A DNA stretch of 64,000 nt from JBOGTC01 sp050692055 (GTDB lineage Bacteria; Chloroflexota; Limnocylindria; QHBO01). Below, one piece after another: positions 8,983-17,735 of this stretch. Location of the stretch: assembly GCA_050692055.1 (NCBI GenBank), contig JBOGTC010000155.1, forward strand, positions 12,427 through 76,426. Direction: 5' to 3'. Every line of letters begins with the position of its first letter. Within the stretch, counting starts at the first letter, position 1. A program made the translations under genes and the position numbers. The notes under the pieces were generated by a model. That model did no database searches. It was not told the DNA's origin and saw only the letters and a list, made by a program, of their open reading frames with translations.

Positions 8983-9978
8983 ATGGCCGAGACCGTGGCG
9001 GTCGAGCGGAGGCAGGGAGGCGGAGGACGGCGGATCGCCTATCTCTTCGTCCTCCCCGCCGCGCTCGTCTTCGCGCTGTTCTACCTGTGGCCGGCGTTCA
9101 ACACGATCGTGTCGAGCCTCTTCACGTGGAGCATCCTGGCACCGTGGCAGGTGGCGGATCCGGGCTCATGGCGCTTCGCCGGCCTGGACAACTACGCCGA
9201 TGTCCTGACCGACGGCCGGTTCTGGAATGCGGCGCTGAACACCGCCGTCTGGCTGGTCCTGTTTCCGGTGATCGCCACGTTCCTGTCGCTGGCCCTGGCG
9301 ATCCTGGTGTGGGAGGTGGGACATGCCGCGCGCGCCTACCGCACCGTGTTCGTGCTGCCGATGACGGTCTCGCTCACCGCGGCCGGGGTGCTGTGGGTCC
9401 TCGTCTACAACCCTGACTTCGGCGTCCTGCCTGCCGCGCTGCGCGCAGTGGGCCTCGAGGGCGCCACCCTCGATGCGGGACCCCTCCAGCTGCGCCTCAC
9501 CGACTGGCTCTCCGATCCGGGATCGCTGGCTCTGGGACCCGTGACCATCGACCTCGTCAACCTCTCGGCGATCATGCCTGCCATCTGGGCGCTGACCGGG
9601 TTCGGCGTCATCAGCTTCACCGCGGGGCTCACCGCGATCAGCCCCGAGCTCATCGAGGCGGCCCGGGTGGAGGGTGCCAACCGTTTCCAGGTCGCACGCC
9701 ACGTGGTGGTGCCGCAGCTGCGCGGCGCCATGGTGATCGTGGCGGTGGTCTTCATCATCTACGCGCTGCGCACGTTCGACGTGGTGTGGGTCACCACGCA
9801 GGGCGGCCCCGGCACGGACTCGGAGGTCGTGGCAATCCTGCTCTGGCGCGAGGCGCTCGCCTTCTTCGACACACCATCGGCGGGGCATGCGACGGCCATC
9901 GCGGTCCTGCTCAGCGCCGTGATGGTGATCGGAGCCTACCCGTACCTGCGCCGGCTGCTGCGGGAGGCGCCGGGATGA
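8983..9978 (+). CDS. ABC sugar transporter permease, MalF type
   Basis: Integral membrane permease of 331 residues with about six hydrophobic segments, beginning with YLFVLPAALVFALFYLWPAFN. The EAA loop that contacts the ATPase is visible around EAARVEGANRFQVARHVVVPQL. It is 22 bp downstream of the binding-protein gene and overlaps the next permease by 4 bp. No ATP-binding subunit gene is present, so a shared MsiK-like ATPase encoded elsewhere is expected, as in many such operons. Confidence 0.92.
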   Translation: MAETVAVERRQGGGGRRIAYLFVLPAALVFALFYLWPAFNTIVSSLFTWSILAPWQVADPGSWRFAGLDNYADVLTDGRFWNAALNTAVWLVLFPVIATFLSLALAILVWEVGHAARAYRTVFVLPMTVSLTAAGVLWVLVYNPDFGVLPAALRAVGLEGATLDAGPLQLRLTDWLSDPGSLALGPVTIDLVNLSAIMPAIWALTGFGVISFTAGLTAISPELIEAARVEGANRFQVARHVVVPQLRGAMVIVAVVFIIYALRTFDVVWVTTQGGPGTDSEVVAILLWREALAFFDTPSAGHATAIAVLLSAVMVIGAYPYLRRLLREAPG

Positions 9979-10820
9979 GCGGACGGCTGCGCGCGGTCGG
10001 ATCGATCTGGTGGATCTATCTGCTGCTGAGCGTCCTGTCGATCCTGTGGCTGGTGCCGGTCATGACCGTAATGATGACTGCCGTGCGGCCGCTCGGCGAG
10101 ATCCGCGGCGGGTGGTGGGACATCGCCGGCGCGAGCTTCACGCTCGATAACTTCGTGGGCGCCTGGTCGGAGGCCGATCTGGGCTCAAAGGCGATCAACA
10201 GCCTGATCATCACCGGCTTCAGCGTTGCCTCGACGGTGGGCGTGGGGTCGCTGGCGGCATACGCGTTCGTGCGGCTGCGCTTCACCGGCCGCGGGCTGCT
10301 CTATTTCCTGCTCATCAGCACCATGATCGTGCCGGTCCAGATCATCCTCATCCCGCTGCTGCCGTGGTTCCGGACCCTCGGCTTCGCGGAGGGCACCTGG
10401 CAGCCGTTCCTGGGGATGGTCCTGGTTCACACCGCCTTCGGCCTGGGCTGGGCGGTCTTCATGATGGGCGCCTTCATGGCCGATGTCCCGAAGGAGCTGA
10501 CCGAGGCCGGCCAGATCGACGGCGCCGGGCACTTCGAGATCTTCCGCCGCATCGTGCTGCCGCTGGCCCTGCCGGGGATCGTCAGCTTCGCGATCATCGA
10601 CTTCGTGTTCGTCTGGAACGACCTGCTGCTGGGACTGACCCTGCTCGATGCCGACCACGCGCCGCTGACGGTGGGCATCGCCAACCTGCAGTCGGCTCAC
10701 CTGGCGCAGCAGGACGTGATCAGCGCCGGTGCGCTGCTGGCCATCCTTCCGCCCCTCGTGCTGTTCGTTGCGCTGAACCGCTACTACGTGCGCGGCCTCT
10801 TCTCTGGCGGCGTCAAGTAA
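9975..10820 (+). CDS. ABC sugar transporter permease, MalG type
   Basis: Second permease of the importer, 281 residues and about six membrane segments. The EAA-type loop is in TEAGQIDGAGHFEIFRRIVLPLALPG. The ATG at 9975 overlaps the TGA of the first permease (ATGA), indicating translational coupling. The frame is open further upstream, but those codons lie inside the first permease. It ends the operon; the following spacer holds an inverted-repeat element rather than an ATPase gene. Confidence 0.92.
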   Translation: MSGRLRAVGSIWWIYLLLSVLSILWLVPVMTVMMTAVRPLGEIRGGWWDIAGASFTLDNFVGAWSEADLGSKAINSLIITGFSVASTVGVGSLAAYAFVRLRFTGRGLLYFLLISTMIVPVQIILIPLLPWFRTLGFAEGTWQPFLGMVLVHTAFGLGWAVFMMGAFMADVPKELTEAGQIDGAGHFEIFRRIVLPLALPGIVSFAIIDFVFVWNDLLLGLTLLDADHAPLTVGIANLQSAHLAQQDVISAGALLAILPPLVLFVALNRYYVRGLFSGGVK

Positions 10821-11116
10821 GCGGTCCCCGGCCCCCGAGCAGTGGCTGCTTCCCGTAATGCTCGCCTGCTGCAACTTATCCGAGCACCCGGCGCGTCGCG
10901 ATCCACTCTCCGAGGCTCTCCGAGGCCGCAGCTTCGGTTAGTGCTCCGCTACGGGCACATTGATCCGATGTGACCGCCGCCGCATGCCGTCCCTACTCCG
11001 ATAAGTTGCACACGCGCGGCAAGCGCCACCAGGCGAGCGAAGCCGGGAGAGGCCGCAGGCATGTTGACCCCACTCCGCGCAGAGTGGGCTTCCCGCGGCG
11101 TCGTATAGTGGAATCC
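10821..11116. other. Intergenic spacer with inverted-repeat element A
   Basis: About 296 bp with no supported gene, between the ABC operon and the histidine kinase. It contains the inverted-repeat element at 10870-11010 and a TATAGT hexamer (11104-11109) 7 nt before the kinase ATG. A reading frame open from 10970 into the kinase looks like simple read-through of GC-rich sequence. Confidence 0.6.
10870..11010. repeat. Inverted-repeat intergenic element A (TGCAACTTATC ends)
   Basis: Left arm TGCAACTTATCCGAG (10870-10884) and right arm CTCCGATAAGTTGCA (10996-11010) are reverse complements at 14 of 15 positions, 111 bp apart. The AATGCTCG stretch just outside the left arm is shared with the spacer at 47.7 kb. 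It could be a short mobile element, a structured RNA or a two-operator regulatory loop. Confidence 0.55.
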
Positions 11117-12790
11117 ATGGGGGACCGCCCACGATCTCCAGACGCCAACGGCGGTGCGCCGAGCAGGCCGGCGCGCCCGGAGCAGAGCCTCGACGATCGA
11201 CTCATCGAATCAGAGCGCCGATTCAGCGAACAGGCCGTGCTCGAGGAGGCGCTGCGCCGCCAGTCGCTCGAGCTGGCGCGGCAGATGGAGTCCCAGCGGC
11301 GCCTGCTCGCCATCAACGAGAAGCTGCTCTCGATGCGCGACTCGCGCGAGGTGCTCGAAACCATCGCGGCCAGCCTCAAGCAGGTGGTCAGCTACGACAA
11401 CCTCGGCATCTACCGCGTCGACCGCGAGGCGCAGGTGCTGCGCCCCGTCCTGGCCCGCGATCGGAATGCGACCGAGGTGCTCGCCTACCCGGTGCCCTTC
11501 GGCAAGGGCCTGATGAATTGGGCGGTATCGCACCAGGAGCCGCTTCTCATCAACGACGCATTGAGTGACCCGCGCGCGATCCAGATCCCGGACACGCCCT
11601 TGGAGCCGGAGGCGATCGTGATCGTGCCGCTGGTCGTGGAGGGCGAGGTGTTGGGCGCACTCAACATCGGGCGCGTGGGGCGGGAGGAGGTCGCGTTCAG
11701 CGACACCGATTTCGAGCTGGTCCAGCTGTTCGCCAGCCAGGCCGCGATCGCCGTCGCCAACGCCCGCCTGTACGACGAGCTGCAGGAGTCGGAGCGCCGC
11801 TACCGGTATCTCGTCGACCACTCGCCGGATATCGTCTGGTCGGTCGACGCCGAGGGACGCCTCACATTCCTCTCGGATTCCCTCCATGAACGAACCGGCT
11901 GGCAGCCGGCCGATCTCCTGGGCCGCCACTTCGGGATCCTGACCGATGCCGAGGCCCGCCCCGAGGCCGACGCCGCGTTCCGCCGCATGCGCGAGCAGCC
12001 GGGCAAGGAGCAACGCCTGCGCATCGAGCTTCGGCTGAAGGGCAACCGTCGCGCGCCGGTGGAGATCACGATGATCGGGAGCGAGGTGGACGGACGATTC
12101 ACCGGCGCGCACGGAGCGGTCCGTGACGTGACCGAGCGTGAGCGTCTCGAGCTCTCGCTGCGCGAGCAGGCAGGGGAGCTGGCCGCTTCGGCCGAGCGCG
12201 CCAACCTCGCCCGCGAGCTTCACGACTCGGTGACGCAGGCGCTGTTCTCCATCGGCCTCACCCTGCGCAGCCTCGACCTCCTTCTGGAGACCGATGTCGA
12301 CGCCGCGCGCACGAAGCTCATCGAGCTGCGCGAGCTTCAACGCGACGCGTTGTCCGAAATGCGCTCGCTCATCTTCGAGCTGCGGCCGACGGACCTGGAG
12401 CAGGAAGGGCTGACCGCCGCCCTCCGCAGCCATGCATCCGCCGTCCAGGGACGCACCGGGTTGTCGGTCAGCGTCGACGCGGAGCTCCCGTCCCGGCCCG
12501 GGCTCGAGATCGAGGAGGCCCTCTATCGCATCGCCCAGGAGGCGCTGCACAACGTGGTGAAGCATGCCAACGCCGGCGAGGTGCAGATCGGCCTCAGCGC
12601 GAACGGCGGCACCGTGTGCCTGACGGTTGCCGACGACGGCATCGGGTTCGATCCGGACTCGGTCGCTCGGGGACACATCGGCCTCATCGGCATGCGCCAA
12701 CGGGCGGATCAGATCGGGGCCGAGCTGAGGATCAGCAGCACGGTGGGCGCCGGGACGCGCGTGGAGGTGTCCGCGCCGGCGGGGGATTGA
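11117..12790 (+). CDS. GAF-PAS sensor histidine kinase, NarL-partner (HisKA_3) class
   Basis: Cytoplasmic sensor kinase of 557 residues with no membrane segment. Order: an N-terminal coiled coil, a GAF domain (about 80-220; ETIAASLKQVVSYDNLGIYRV, FASQAAIAVANARLYDE), a PAS domain (about 225-340; YLVDHSPDIVWSVDAEG), the HisKA_3 dimerisation domain with phospho-acceptor H369 in ARELHDSVTQALFS, and an ATPase domain with DDGIGF (about 506) and GHIGLIGMRQRA. No response regulator gene is adjacent, so it is an orphan. A TATAGT hexamer 7 nt before the ATG, with no ribosome site, suggests leaderless expression and fixes this start. Confidence 0.9.
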   Translation: MGDRPRSPDANGGAPSRPARPEQSLDDRLIESERRFSEQAVLEEALRRQSLELARQMESQRRLLAINEKLLSMRDSREVLETIAASLKQVVSYDNLGIYRVDREAQVLRPVLARDRNATEVLAYPVPFGKGLMNWAVSHQEPLLINDALSDPRAIQIPDTPLEPEAIVIVPLVVEGEVLGALNIGRVGREEVAFSDTDFELVQLFASQAAIAVANARLYDELQESERRYRYLVDHSPDIVWSVDAEGRLTFLSDSLHERTGWQPADLLGRHFGILTDAEARPEADAAFRRMREQPGKEQRLRIELRLKGNRRAPVEITMIGSEVDGRFTGAHGAVRDVTERERLELSLREQAGELAASAERANLARELHDSVTQALFSIGLTLRSLDLLLETDVDAARTKLIELRELQRDALSEMRSLIFELRPTDLEQEGLTAALRSHASAVQGRTGLSVSVDAELPSRPGLEIEEALYRIAQEALHNVVKHANAGEVQIGLSANGGTVCLTVADDGIGFDPDSVARGHIGLIGMRQRADQIGAELRISSTVGAGTRVEVSAPAGD

Positions 12791-12799
12791 GGGCGAGGA

Positions 12800-12875
12800 T
12801 GGAGCGGGAGACGAGGCTCGAACTCGCGACATCCACCTTGGGAAGGTGGCGCTCTACCAACTGAGCTACTCCCGC
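12800..12875 (-). tRNA. tRNA-Gly (anticodon CCC)
   Basis: A complete cloverleaf reads on the minus strand. The acceptor GCGGGAG (12875-12869) pairs with CTCCCGC (12810-12804), the D arm is AGCTC/GAGC, the anticodon stem CCACC/GGTGG encloses loop TTCCCAA, and the T arm contains GTTCGA. The anticodon CCC reads GGG. The discriminator is U, usual for glycine, and a genomic CCA follows (12802-12800). It lies just after the histidine kinase stop, on the opposite strand. Confidence 0.95.
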
Positions 12876-12934
12876 CCGCGAGCCGGTCCGATCATAGCGC
12901 GGCACCGTCGCCGCGTCACTCGGACACGATGCGC

Positions 12935-13630
12935 TCAGCTCGCTGCGGCGCGGGCGGCCAGCTGGCGCAGGGCCCGATTCGGGTCGCGGCGCCACGGCGG
13001 GTAGTGGGACAGCGCGATCGTCTCCACATCGAGGGCGGCAAGGCGGTCGATGGTCGCGCAGGCCTGGGCGTAGTCATGGCTGAAGAGCGAGCTGGCGTAT
13101 GTCAGGCGCCCGCGGATCACCTGCAGCACGTCGCCGGTGAACAGCAACCGATGGCGCTCGGCGTACAGGCAGATGCTGCCCGGCGTGTGGCCCGGGGTGT
13201 GGACCACGCGCAGGCCGCCCAGGACCGGGATGACGTCTCCATCCTCGACCGGCTCGGCGTCCGCCGGTGTCCGGGTCATGTAGGCGATCATGCGGTTGTG
13301 GCGGGCGACGCCGTCATCGGTCCGTGTCATGACCTGTCGCAGGCTCAGGCGCAGGCCGGCGAGGTCGGCGGGGTGCATGAGGACCGATACGTGCTCGCGG
13401 TCACGGACCAGCTCGTGGAGGCCGCCGATGTGATCAGGGTGGCCGTGCGTGCACACGATGCGCTCGACATCGTCCAGCGAACGCCCGATCGCGCGCAGAC
13501 GGCGCTCGATCGCGCGCCGCGCGCCGATCATGCCGGCATCGATCAGCGTGACGCCCTGGCCCGGCTCGGCGATCAGGAAGGTGTCGGCGCCCAGCAGCCG
13601 CACCTGGTGGACGCCGGGGGCGATCTCCAT
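12935..13630 (-). CDS. MBL-fold metallo-hydrolase
   Basis: Metallo-beta-lactamase fold hydrolase of 231 residues. The metal motif THGHPDHIGG begins at residue 61 (H62, H64, D66, H67). Further ligands lie in VVHTPGHTPGS and in LLFTGDVL, and a terminal His in LSHYPPW. This is a glyoxalase-II-like, single-domain member; the substrate is unknown. No ribosome site is seen; a TATGAT hexamer sits 9 nt before the ATG (13640-13645). Confidence 0.87.
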   Translation of the reverse strand: MEIAPGVHQVRLLGADTFLIAEPGQGVTLIDAGMIGARRAIERRLRAIGRSLDDVERIVCTHGHPDHIGGLHELVRDREHVSVLMHPADLAGLRLSLRQVMTRTDDGVARHNRMIAYMTRTPADAEPVEDGDVIPVLGGLRVVHTPGHTPGSICLYAERHRLLFTGDVLQVIRGRLTYASSLFSHDYAQACATIDRLAALDVETIALSHYPPWRRDPNRALRQLAARAAAS

Positions 13631-13666
13631 CGTCGGAAGATCATACGGCCGCTCGGCGCGGCGGCT

Positions 13667-13972
13667 CTACCGCAGCCAGAAGAGCCAGATGGCGTCGGCG
13701 ACGCCCACGACCGCCCAGAAGCCAATGATCAGCGTGGGCCTGCGCAGGATGCATTTCGACCAGCTCACGCCCAGCGTGATGGAGCGCGCATAGAGGCCGA
13801 TGGCGACCACGGACACCAGCAGCACGAAGACCGGCGGCGTCAGGACCCAGGCGATCAGCCCGGTCGTCCCCATCTTGCAGAACGTGAAGGCCGCCTTCTC
13901 CCACTTCTCGGCCGGCGTCAAGGGCGGGCGGGCGAGCGCGGATGCGGAGACGTGGCCGGCGACGGTGCTCAT
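13667..13972 (-). CDS. Small two-helix membrane protein of the radical SAM block
   Basis: Predicted membrane protein of 101 residues, family not recognised. Hydrophobic segments lie at about 36-60 (GLIAWVLTPPVFVLLVSVVA) and 80-100 (TLIIGFWAVVGVADAIWLFW). The ATG at 13972 overlaps the stop of the radical SAM gene by 4 bp, so it is coupled to that gene and probably serves the same pathway. Confidence 0.68.
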   Translation of the reverse strand: MSTVAGHVSASALARPPLTPAEKWEKAAFTFCKMGTTGLIAWVLTPPVFVLLVSVVAIGLYARSITLGVSWSKCILRRPTLIIGFWAVVGVADAIWLFWLR

Positions 13973-15537
13973 GGCCGCGCGCTCGAGACGAGCCCGTCGA
14001 GCTGGACCAGCTGGCGAGCCCCCACCTGGCCGGCAGACGTCCGCTGCCGCAGCGAGCCGAAGAGCTGGCGCGCGCAGAACGGGATGCGCACCGGGTCCGA
14101 ATCGCCGTCCACCGAGCCGACGTGCACGCAGCACTGCTGCAGGCGCTCGATGTTGAGCGTCCAGGCGTCCATGAAGCTCTTCACGCTCAGGCGCTTCGTG
14201 CGCCGTCCGACTTCCGCCGCGGCTCCGGCCCGTCCGCCACGCACATAGCCGCCGACGCTGCGGAAGAATCCCGACAGGCCGATGTCGCAGGCCTCGCAGA
14301 TATTGACGAGGTAGTCGACCAGCTCGGGGCGGCTGACCGTGGTCGTCTCGCTCATCATGCCGATGAGCGCCTCCCACAGCCCGTCGTCGGCCGCGATGCG
14401 GTTGCCCACCAGGCCCAGGTTGGCCCTCAGCCGCTCGAGCCCCACCAGGCTCGGGATGGACCGATGCCGCCCGTCGTCGCCGCGCACGAAGTAGGTGATG
14501 GCGCAGCAGTCGGGGTGGCTGCAGGGCAGGGCGATGAAGTCCTCGGCGCCGGCGCGGCCGTTCGACTGCGGCCCGATGCGCTTGAGCACCCCGGTGGTCG
14601 TCATCCGACGCATCGGGTCAATGGCGTTCGAGCGGCCGGAGCCGAAGACGGGCTGGTAGGCGACGCCGGCGATGAAGTCGGTGTCGAAGGCGTACTCGGC
14701 CACGCGCCCGATCTCGTGGTCGTTGACGCCGTCGGCGACGACCATGACCAGGGTGGTGAAGATGCCGGCATCGGTCAGGCGCCGAATGGCGGCCTCCTTC
14801 ATGTGGCGCAGGTCCTCGCCGCGGTGGTGCAGGTGGGTGGCGAGCTCGAAGCCGTCGAACTGGAGGTAGACCTCGACCCGGTCGCGCAGGTCGGCCAGGG
14901 CGGCCAGGAAGGCGTCGTCGCGCGCCACGCGGATGCCGTTGGTGTTGAGCAGGACGCGGGTCACCTTGCGAGCTGTGGCCTCGCGGATGATCTCGACGAT
15001 CTCGGGGTGCACCGTGGGATCGCCGCCGGAGAGCATGAGCACGTCGATCTTCCCGCCTTCGCGCTCGATAGACGCGTCGAGGGTGCGCAGGATGTGCGGC
15101 AGTCGCGCATAGCGGCCGATCCCCGGGCCCGACTCGGCGAAACAGGTCGGGCAGCGCAGGTTGCAGTTCTCGGTGACGTCGACGAGGAGGATGCAGGAGT
15201 GCTGCGTCTGGAGCTCGCCCAGACCCTGGCCGTAGCCCATCGGGATGGGCAGCACGTTATCCGGCGTATCGGGGATGATCTCGCGGGTCGGCACGCGCCA
15301 CTGCTGCAGGTACTCCCACAGCTCGTAGTCCTCGTCGTAGAGGCTGACCACCTCGCCGTGCCCGCGACGGCAGTGGCGGCGGAGGTAGACCGATCCGTCC
15401 TGCAGCACGAGGTTGCCCTGCAGGATGTCGGTGGCATAGTCGACCTCGCGGTCGGGTTCCTCGGTGAAGCATCGGCCGCAGACGGTCAGCACCATCCGCA
15501 GCGGGGTGTAGGGTCGGAGCGGAAGTGCGGTGGTCAT
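13969..15537 (-). CDS. Radical SAM protein, COG1964/Tes-like
   Basis: Radical S-adenosylmethionine enzyme of 522 residues. The [4Fe-4S] motif is C125-x3-C129-x2-C132 in ENCNLRCPTCF, and SAM-binding GGDP follows in LSGGDPTVHPE. An N-terminal module carries VCGRC (C20, C23) and RRHCRRGH (C56), and the C-terminal half has PCSHPDCCAITYF. These extra Cys groups are a feature of the COG1964 family, which includes the archaeal tetraether lipid synthase Tes. Whether this enzyme joins lipid chains is inference from resemblance. It is coupled by 4 bp overlaps to membrane-protein genes on both sides, with a divergent Lgt gene immediately upstream. Confidence 0.82.
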   Translation of the reverse strand: MTTALPLRPYTPLRMVLTVCGRCFTEEPDREVDYATDILQGNLVLQDGSVYLRRHCRRGHGEVVSLYDEDYELWEYLQQWRVPTREIIPDTPDNVLPIPMGYGQGLGELQTQHSCILLVDVTENCNLRCPTCFAESGPGIGRYARLPHILRTLDASIEREGGKIDVLMLSGGDPTVHPEIVEIIREATARKVTRVLLNTNGIRVARDDAFLAALADLRDRVEVYLQFDGFELATHLHHRGEDLRHMKEAAIRRLTDAGIFTTLVMVVADGVNDHEIGRVAEYAFDTDFIAGVAYQPVFGSGRSNAIDPMRRMTTTGVLKRIGPQSNGRAGAEDFIALPCSHPDCCAITYFVRGDDGRHRSIPSLVGLERLRANLGLVGNRIAADDGLWEALIGMMSETTTVSRPELVDYLVNICEACDIGLSGFFRSVGGYVRGGRAGAAAEVGRRTKRLSVKSFMDAWTLNIERLQQCCVHVGSVDGDSDPVRIPFCARQLFGSLRQRTSAGQVGARQLVQLDGLVSSARP

Positions 15538-15971
15538 ATCAGCACCGGTCCACTCATTGCCATACACGTCCCGCCGAGCAGGAGGGCGGAGATGAGCGGC
15601 GCCACCAGGGCCACGGCCATGCCCCGACCAAGAAGCGCGCGACCGATCAAGCCTGATAGCCCCAAGCCGATCAGCAGCACCACGCCCAGCACCACCACCA
15701 CGATCCAAACGTAGTCCGCGCTCGTCGCTCCCAGCAGGAGCCAGACGGTGGCCACCGCCAGGGCGGCCACGTGCAGGCCGATCGCCCACCGCCAGAATCG
15801 CGATCGAATGGCGCGGGCCTCAGCCAGCTGAGGCCCACGCGCCTCCATCTCACGTAGCGCCGCGTCGATCTCGGCCGGGTCGTGCCCGGCCGCGATCAGC
15901 TGCTTCCGCAGCGCCTCGGTGGTGTACTTGGATCCATGCTCGCGCAGGTACGCCTCGATCTCGGGTCGCAT
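15534..15971 (-). CDS. Membrane protein with N-terminal helical (CUE/UBA-like) segment
   Basis: A 145-residue protein. Residues 1-45 form a short helical module (IEAYLREHGSKYTTEALRKQ, then AAGHDPAEIDAAL) that recurs at the N-termini of bacterial membrane proteins. Four hydrophobic segments follow (about 60-80, 85-110, 115-130 and 130-145). Function unknown. Its stop overlaps the radical SAM start (ATGA), and it lies 4 bp from the Lgt-like gene upstream, so it is part of the same transcript. Confidence 0.72.
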   Translation of the reverse strand: MRPEIEAYLREHGSKYTTEALRKQLIAAGHDPAEIDAALREMEARGPQLAEARAIRSRFWRWAIGLHVAALAVATVWLLLGATSADYVWIVVVVLGVVLLIGLGLSGLIGRALLGRGMAVALVAPLISALLLGGTCMAMSGPVLI

Positions 15972-15975
15972 GTGT

Positions 15976-16788
15976 CTATCTCCCTTCCATGGCGATCAAT
16001 GGTTGCGGCTTCGGGACGTGGTACACGCCGCCTCGCAGCTGTCGCGCGAAATGCAGAAGCAGGAGCGCGACGAGCGGGATGAGGACGAGCTGCGGCCCGG
16101 TGAGGCCCAGCGCCTGCACCTCGTTGCCGCGCACGAACTCGACGCCGAAGCGGAAGAGGCCGTAGGCGAGCAGGTAGGCCTTGAGGGTGTCGCCGCGGAC
16201 CGGGAGCAGCGGTCCACGCGCGGCGATCACTCCGAAGGCGGCGGCGTGGAAGCCGATCTCGTACAGCATGCTGGGGTGCATCGGTCCGTCGCAGCCAGGG
16301 CAGCGCGGGAAGGCCGCGGCGGTGGAGGCGTCGACGGTCATCGCCCACGGCAGGTCGGCCGGCGTGCCCAGCGGCAGCTCCGACAGGAAGCAGCCCACGC
16401 GGCCGATGGCGAGGGCCAGCGGGATGGCGGCGGCGTAGTAGTCGCCGGTCGAGACGGTGTAGCCAAGGGCGCGCTTGGACAGCACGATCGCCAGGTACCC
16501 GCCGGCCAGGCCGCCGATGATGCTCTTCGGCCCGTGGGTCAGCACGTAGCTCAGCGGCAGGCCAGCGGCGGCCACGTCGCCGATCGCCTCCCAGCTGGTC
16601 AGCAGGCGCGCGCCGACGGCGCCGCCCAGCAGCGCGCTCAGGCTGATCACAACGATGCGCGAGCCGAGCATGCCGTCGCGGCGGAGCGCGCGGTAGTAGA
16701 GGGTGAAGCCGGCGACCAGGCCGAGCACGGTGAAGGCGTCGTGGGTCGCGATCGTCAGCGGGCCGATCTCGGCGAGGATCGGATGCAC
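15976..16788 (-). CDS. Divergent prolipoprotein diacylglyceryl transferase homologue (Lgt-like)
   Basis: Polytopic membrane protein of 270 residues in the Lgt family, which transfers diacylglyceryl from phosphatidylglycerol to lipobox cysteine. The family signature is recognisable but altered: GRVGCFLSELPLGTPADLPWA, where canonical Lgt has GRxGNF.N.E. The HGPKSIIGGLAGGYLA segment corresponds to the HGG loop but lacks the usual residues. A canonical lgt is present at 43863, so this copy may have a different lipid or acceptor. A TAGGGT hexamer lies 6 nt before the GTG start. It heads the radical SAM block. Confidence 0.78.
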   Translation of the reverse strand: MHPILAEIGPLTIATHDAFTVLGLVAGFTLYYRALRRDGMLGSRIVVISLSALLGGAVGARLLTSWEAIGDVAAAGLPLSYVLTHGPKSIIGGLAGGYLAIVLSKRALGYTVSTGDYYAAAIPLALAIGRVGCFLSELPLGTPADLPWAMTVDASTAAAFPRCPGCDGPMHPSMLYEIGFHAAAFGVIAARGPLLPVRGDTLKAYLLAYGLFRFGVEFVRGNEVQALGLTGPQLVLIPLVALLLLHFARQLRGGVYHVPKPQPLIAMEGR

Positions 16789-16817
16789 GGCCCGACCCTA
16801 CGGCAGGCGCCCTGCGG

Positions 16818-17735
16818 TCAGACTGCGGCGCTGTTCAGCAGCCGTCGATACGAGTCGTAGCGCCCCTCTGAGATCGCGCCGGACTCGACGGCGGCGCGTA
16901 CGGCGCAACGCGGCTCGTGCAGGTGGCTGCAATCATTGAACGCGCAGCCGCCGAGGAATGGCCGGAACTCGACGAAGCACCAGGCGAGCTCGGTGGACGG
17001 GATCTGCCACAAGCCCAGCTCGCGGATGCCGGGCGTATCGGCCACGAAGCCGCCCTCGACGGGATGCAGCTCGGCCACCGAGGTCGTGTGCCGGCCCTTG
17101 CGCAGCGCCTCGCTGACGTCGGCCGTCGCCAGGCGCAGTCCGGGCTGGATGAGGTTGAGCAGCGTTGACTTGCCCACGCCTGACGGGCCGGCAACGATCG
17201 ACAGGCGGCCCGCCAGACGCTGCCGGAGATCGTCGACCCCGTCACCGGTCCGGGCGCTGGCATACACGACCTCGTAGCCGATGGACCGATACGGCTCGAA
17301 CATGCGCTCGGGCTCGTCGGCGCCGACGAGGTCCACCTTGTTGGCCACGACGATCGCCTCGATCTCGTTCTGCTCGGCCACGACCAGGAAGCGGTCGACC
17401 AGCCGGGGGTTCGGCGGCGGATCGGCGCAGGCGAAGACCGCCACGACGAGGTCGAGGTTGGCGACCATCACGTCCTCGCGCCATGAGCCGCGCGGGCCGG
17501 GCTGGCGGCGGCTGAAGCGGCTGCGTCGCGGAGCGACCTCCTCGATGATGCCGGTCCCTTCGGGAAGCAGGCTGACCCTGACGCGGTCGCCGATGACGGC
17601 CAGGTCGCTCGACTGGCGCGTTCTCTTGAGCAGGCCGCGGATGCGGCACTCGACGAGCTCCGACTTCCCGTCCAAAGCGACGGTGTAGAAGCCGGATCGA
17701 GCGCGCAGCACGGTTCCGGTGAGCGTGTCGTTCAT
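16818..17735 (-). CDS. rsgA: Ribosome small subunit-dependent GTPase A
   Basis: Circularly permuted GTPase that helps late 30S maturation, 305 residues. An OB-fold N-terminus is followed by the G domain in permuted order: NKVDL (G4), then SAR (G5), then the P-loop GPSGVGKST (G1), then DTPG (G3). The C-terminal zinc module is CAFNDCSHLHEPRC. The ATG at 17735 overlaps the stop of the upstream GNAT gene; the frame stays open for 27 more codons inside that gene, which is not a real extension. Confidence 0.96.
   Translation of the reverse strand: MNDTLTGTVLRARSGFYTVALDGKSELVECRIRGLLKRTRQSSDLAVIGDRVRVSLLPEGTGIIEEVAPRRSRFSRRQPGPRGSWREDVMVANLDLVVAVFACADPPPNPRLVDRFLVVAEQNEIEAIVVANKVDLVGADEPERMFEPYRSIGYEVVYASARTGDGVDDLRQRLAGRLSIVAGPSGVGKSTLLNLIQPGLRLATADVSEALRKGRHTTSVAELHPVEGGFVADTPGIRELGLWQIPSTELAWCFVEFRPFLGGCAFNDCSHLHEPRCAVRAAVESGAISEGRYDSYRRLLNSAAV

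Noticed and set aside
8961..10820. Missing ABC ATPase as a deletion
   Set aside because: Sugar importers of this type commonly use a shared ATPase encoded elsewhere, so the absence is not evidence of loss.
10970..11116. In-frame N-terminal extension of the histidine kinase
   Set aside because: It runs through inverted-repeat element A, has no ribosome site, and the TATAGT hexamer places the start at 11117.
16788..16800. Treating the divergent Lgt as a pseudogene
   Set aside because: The frame is intact over the normal length, with a start signal and tight coupling to the next genes.
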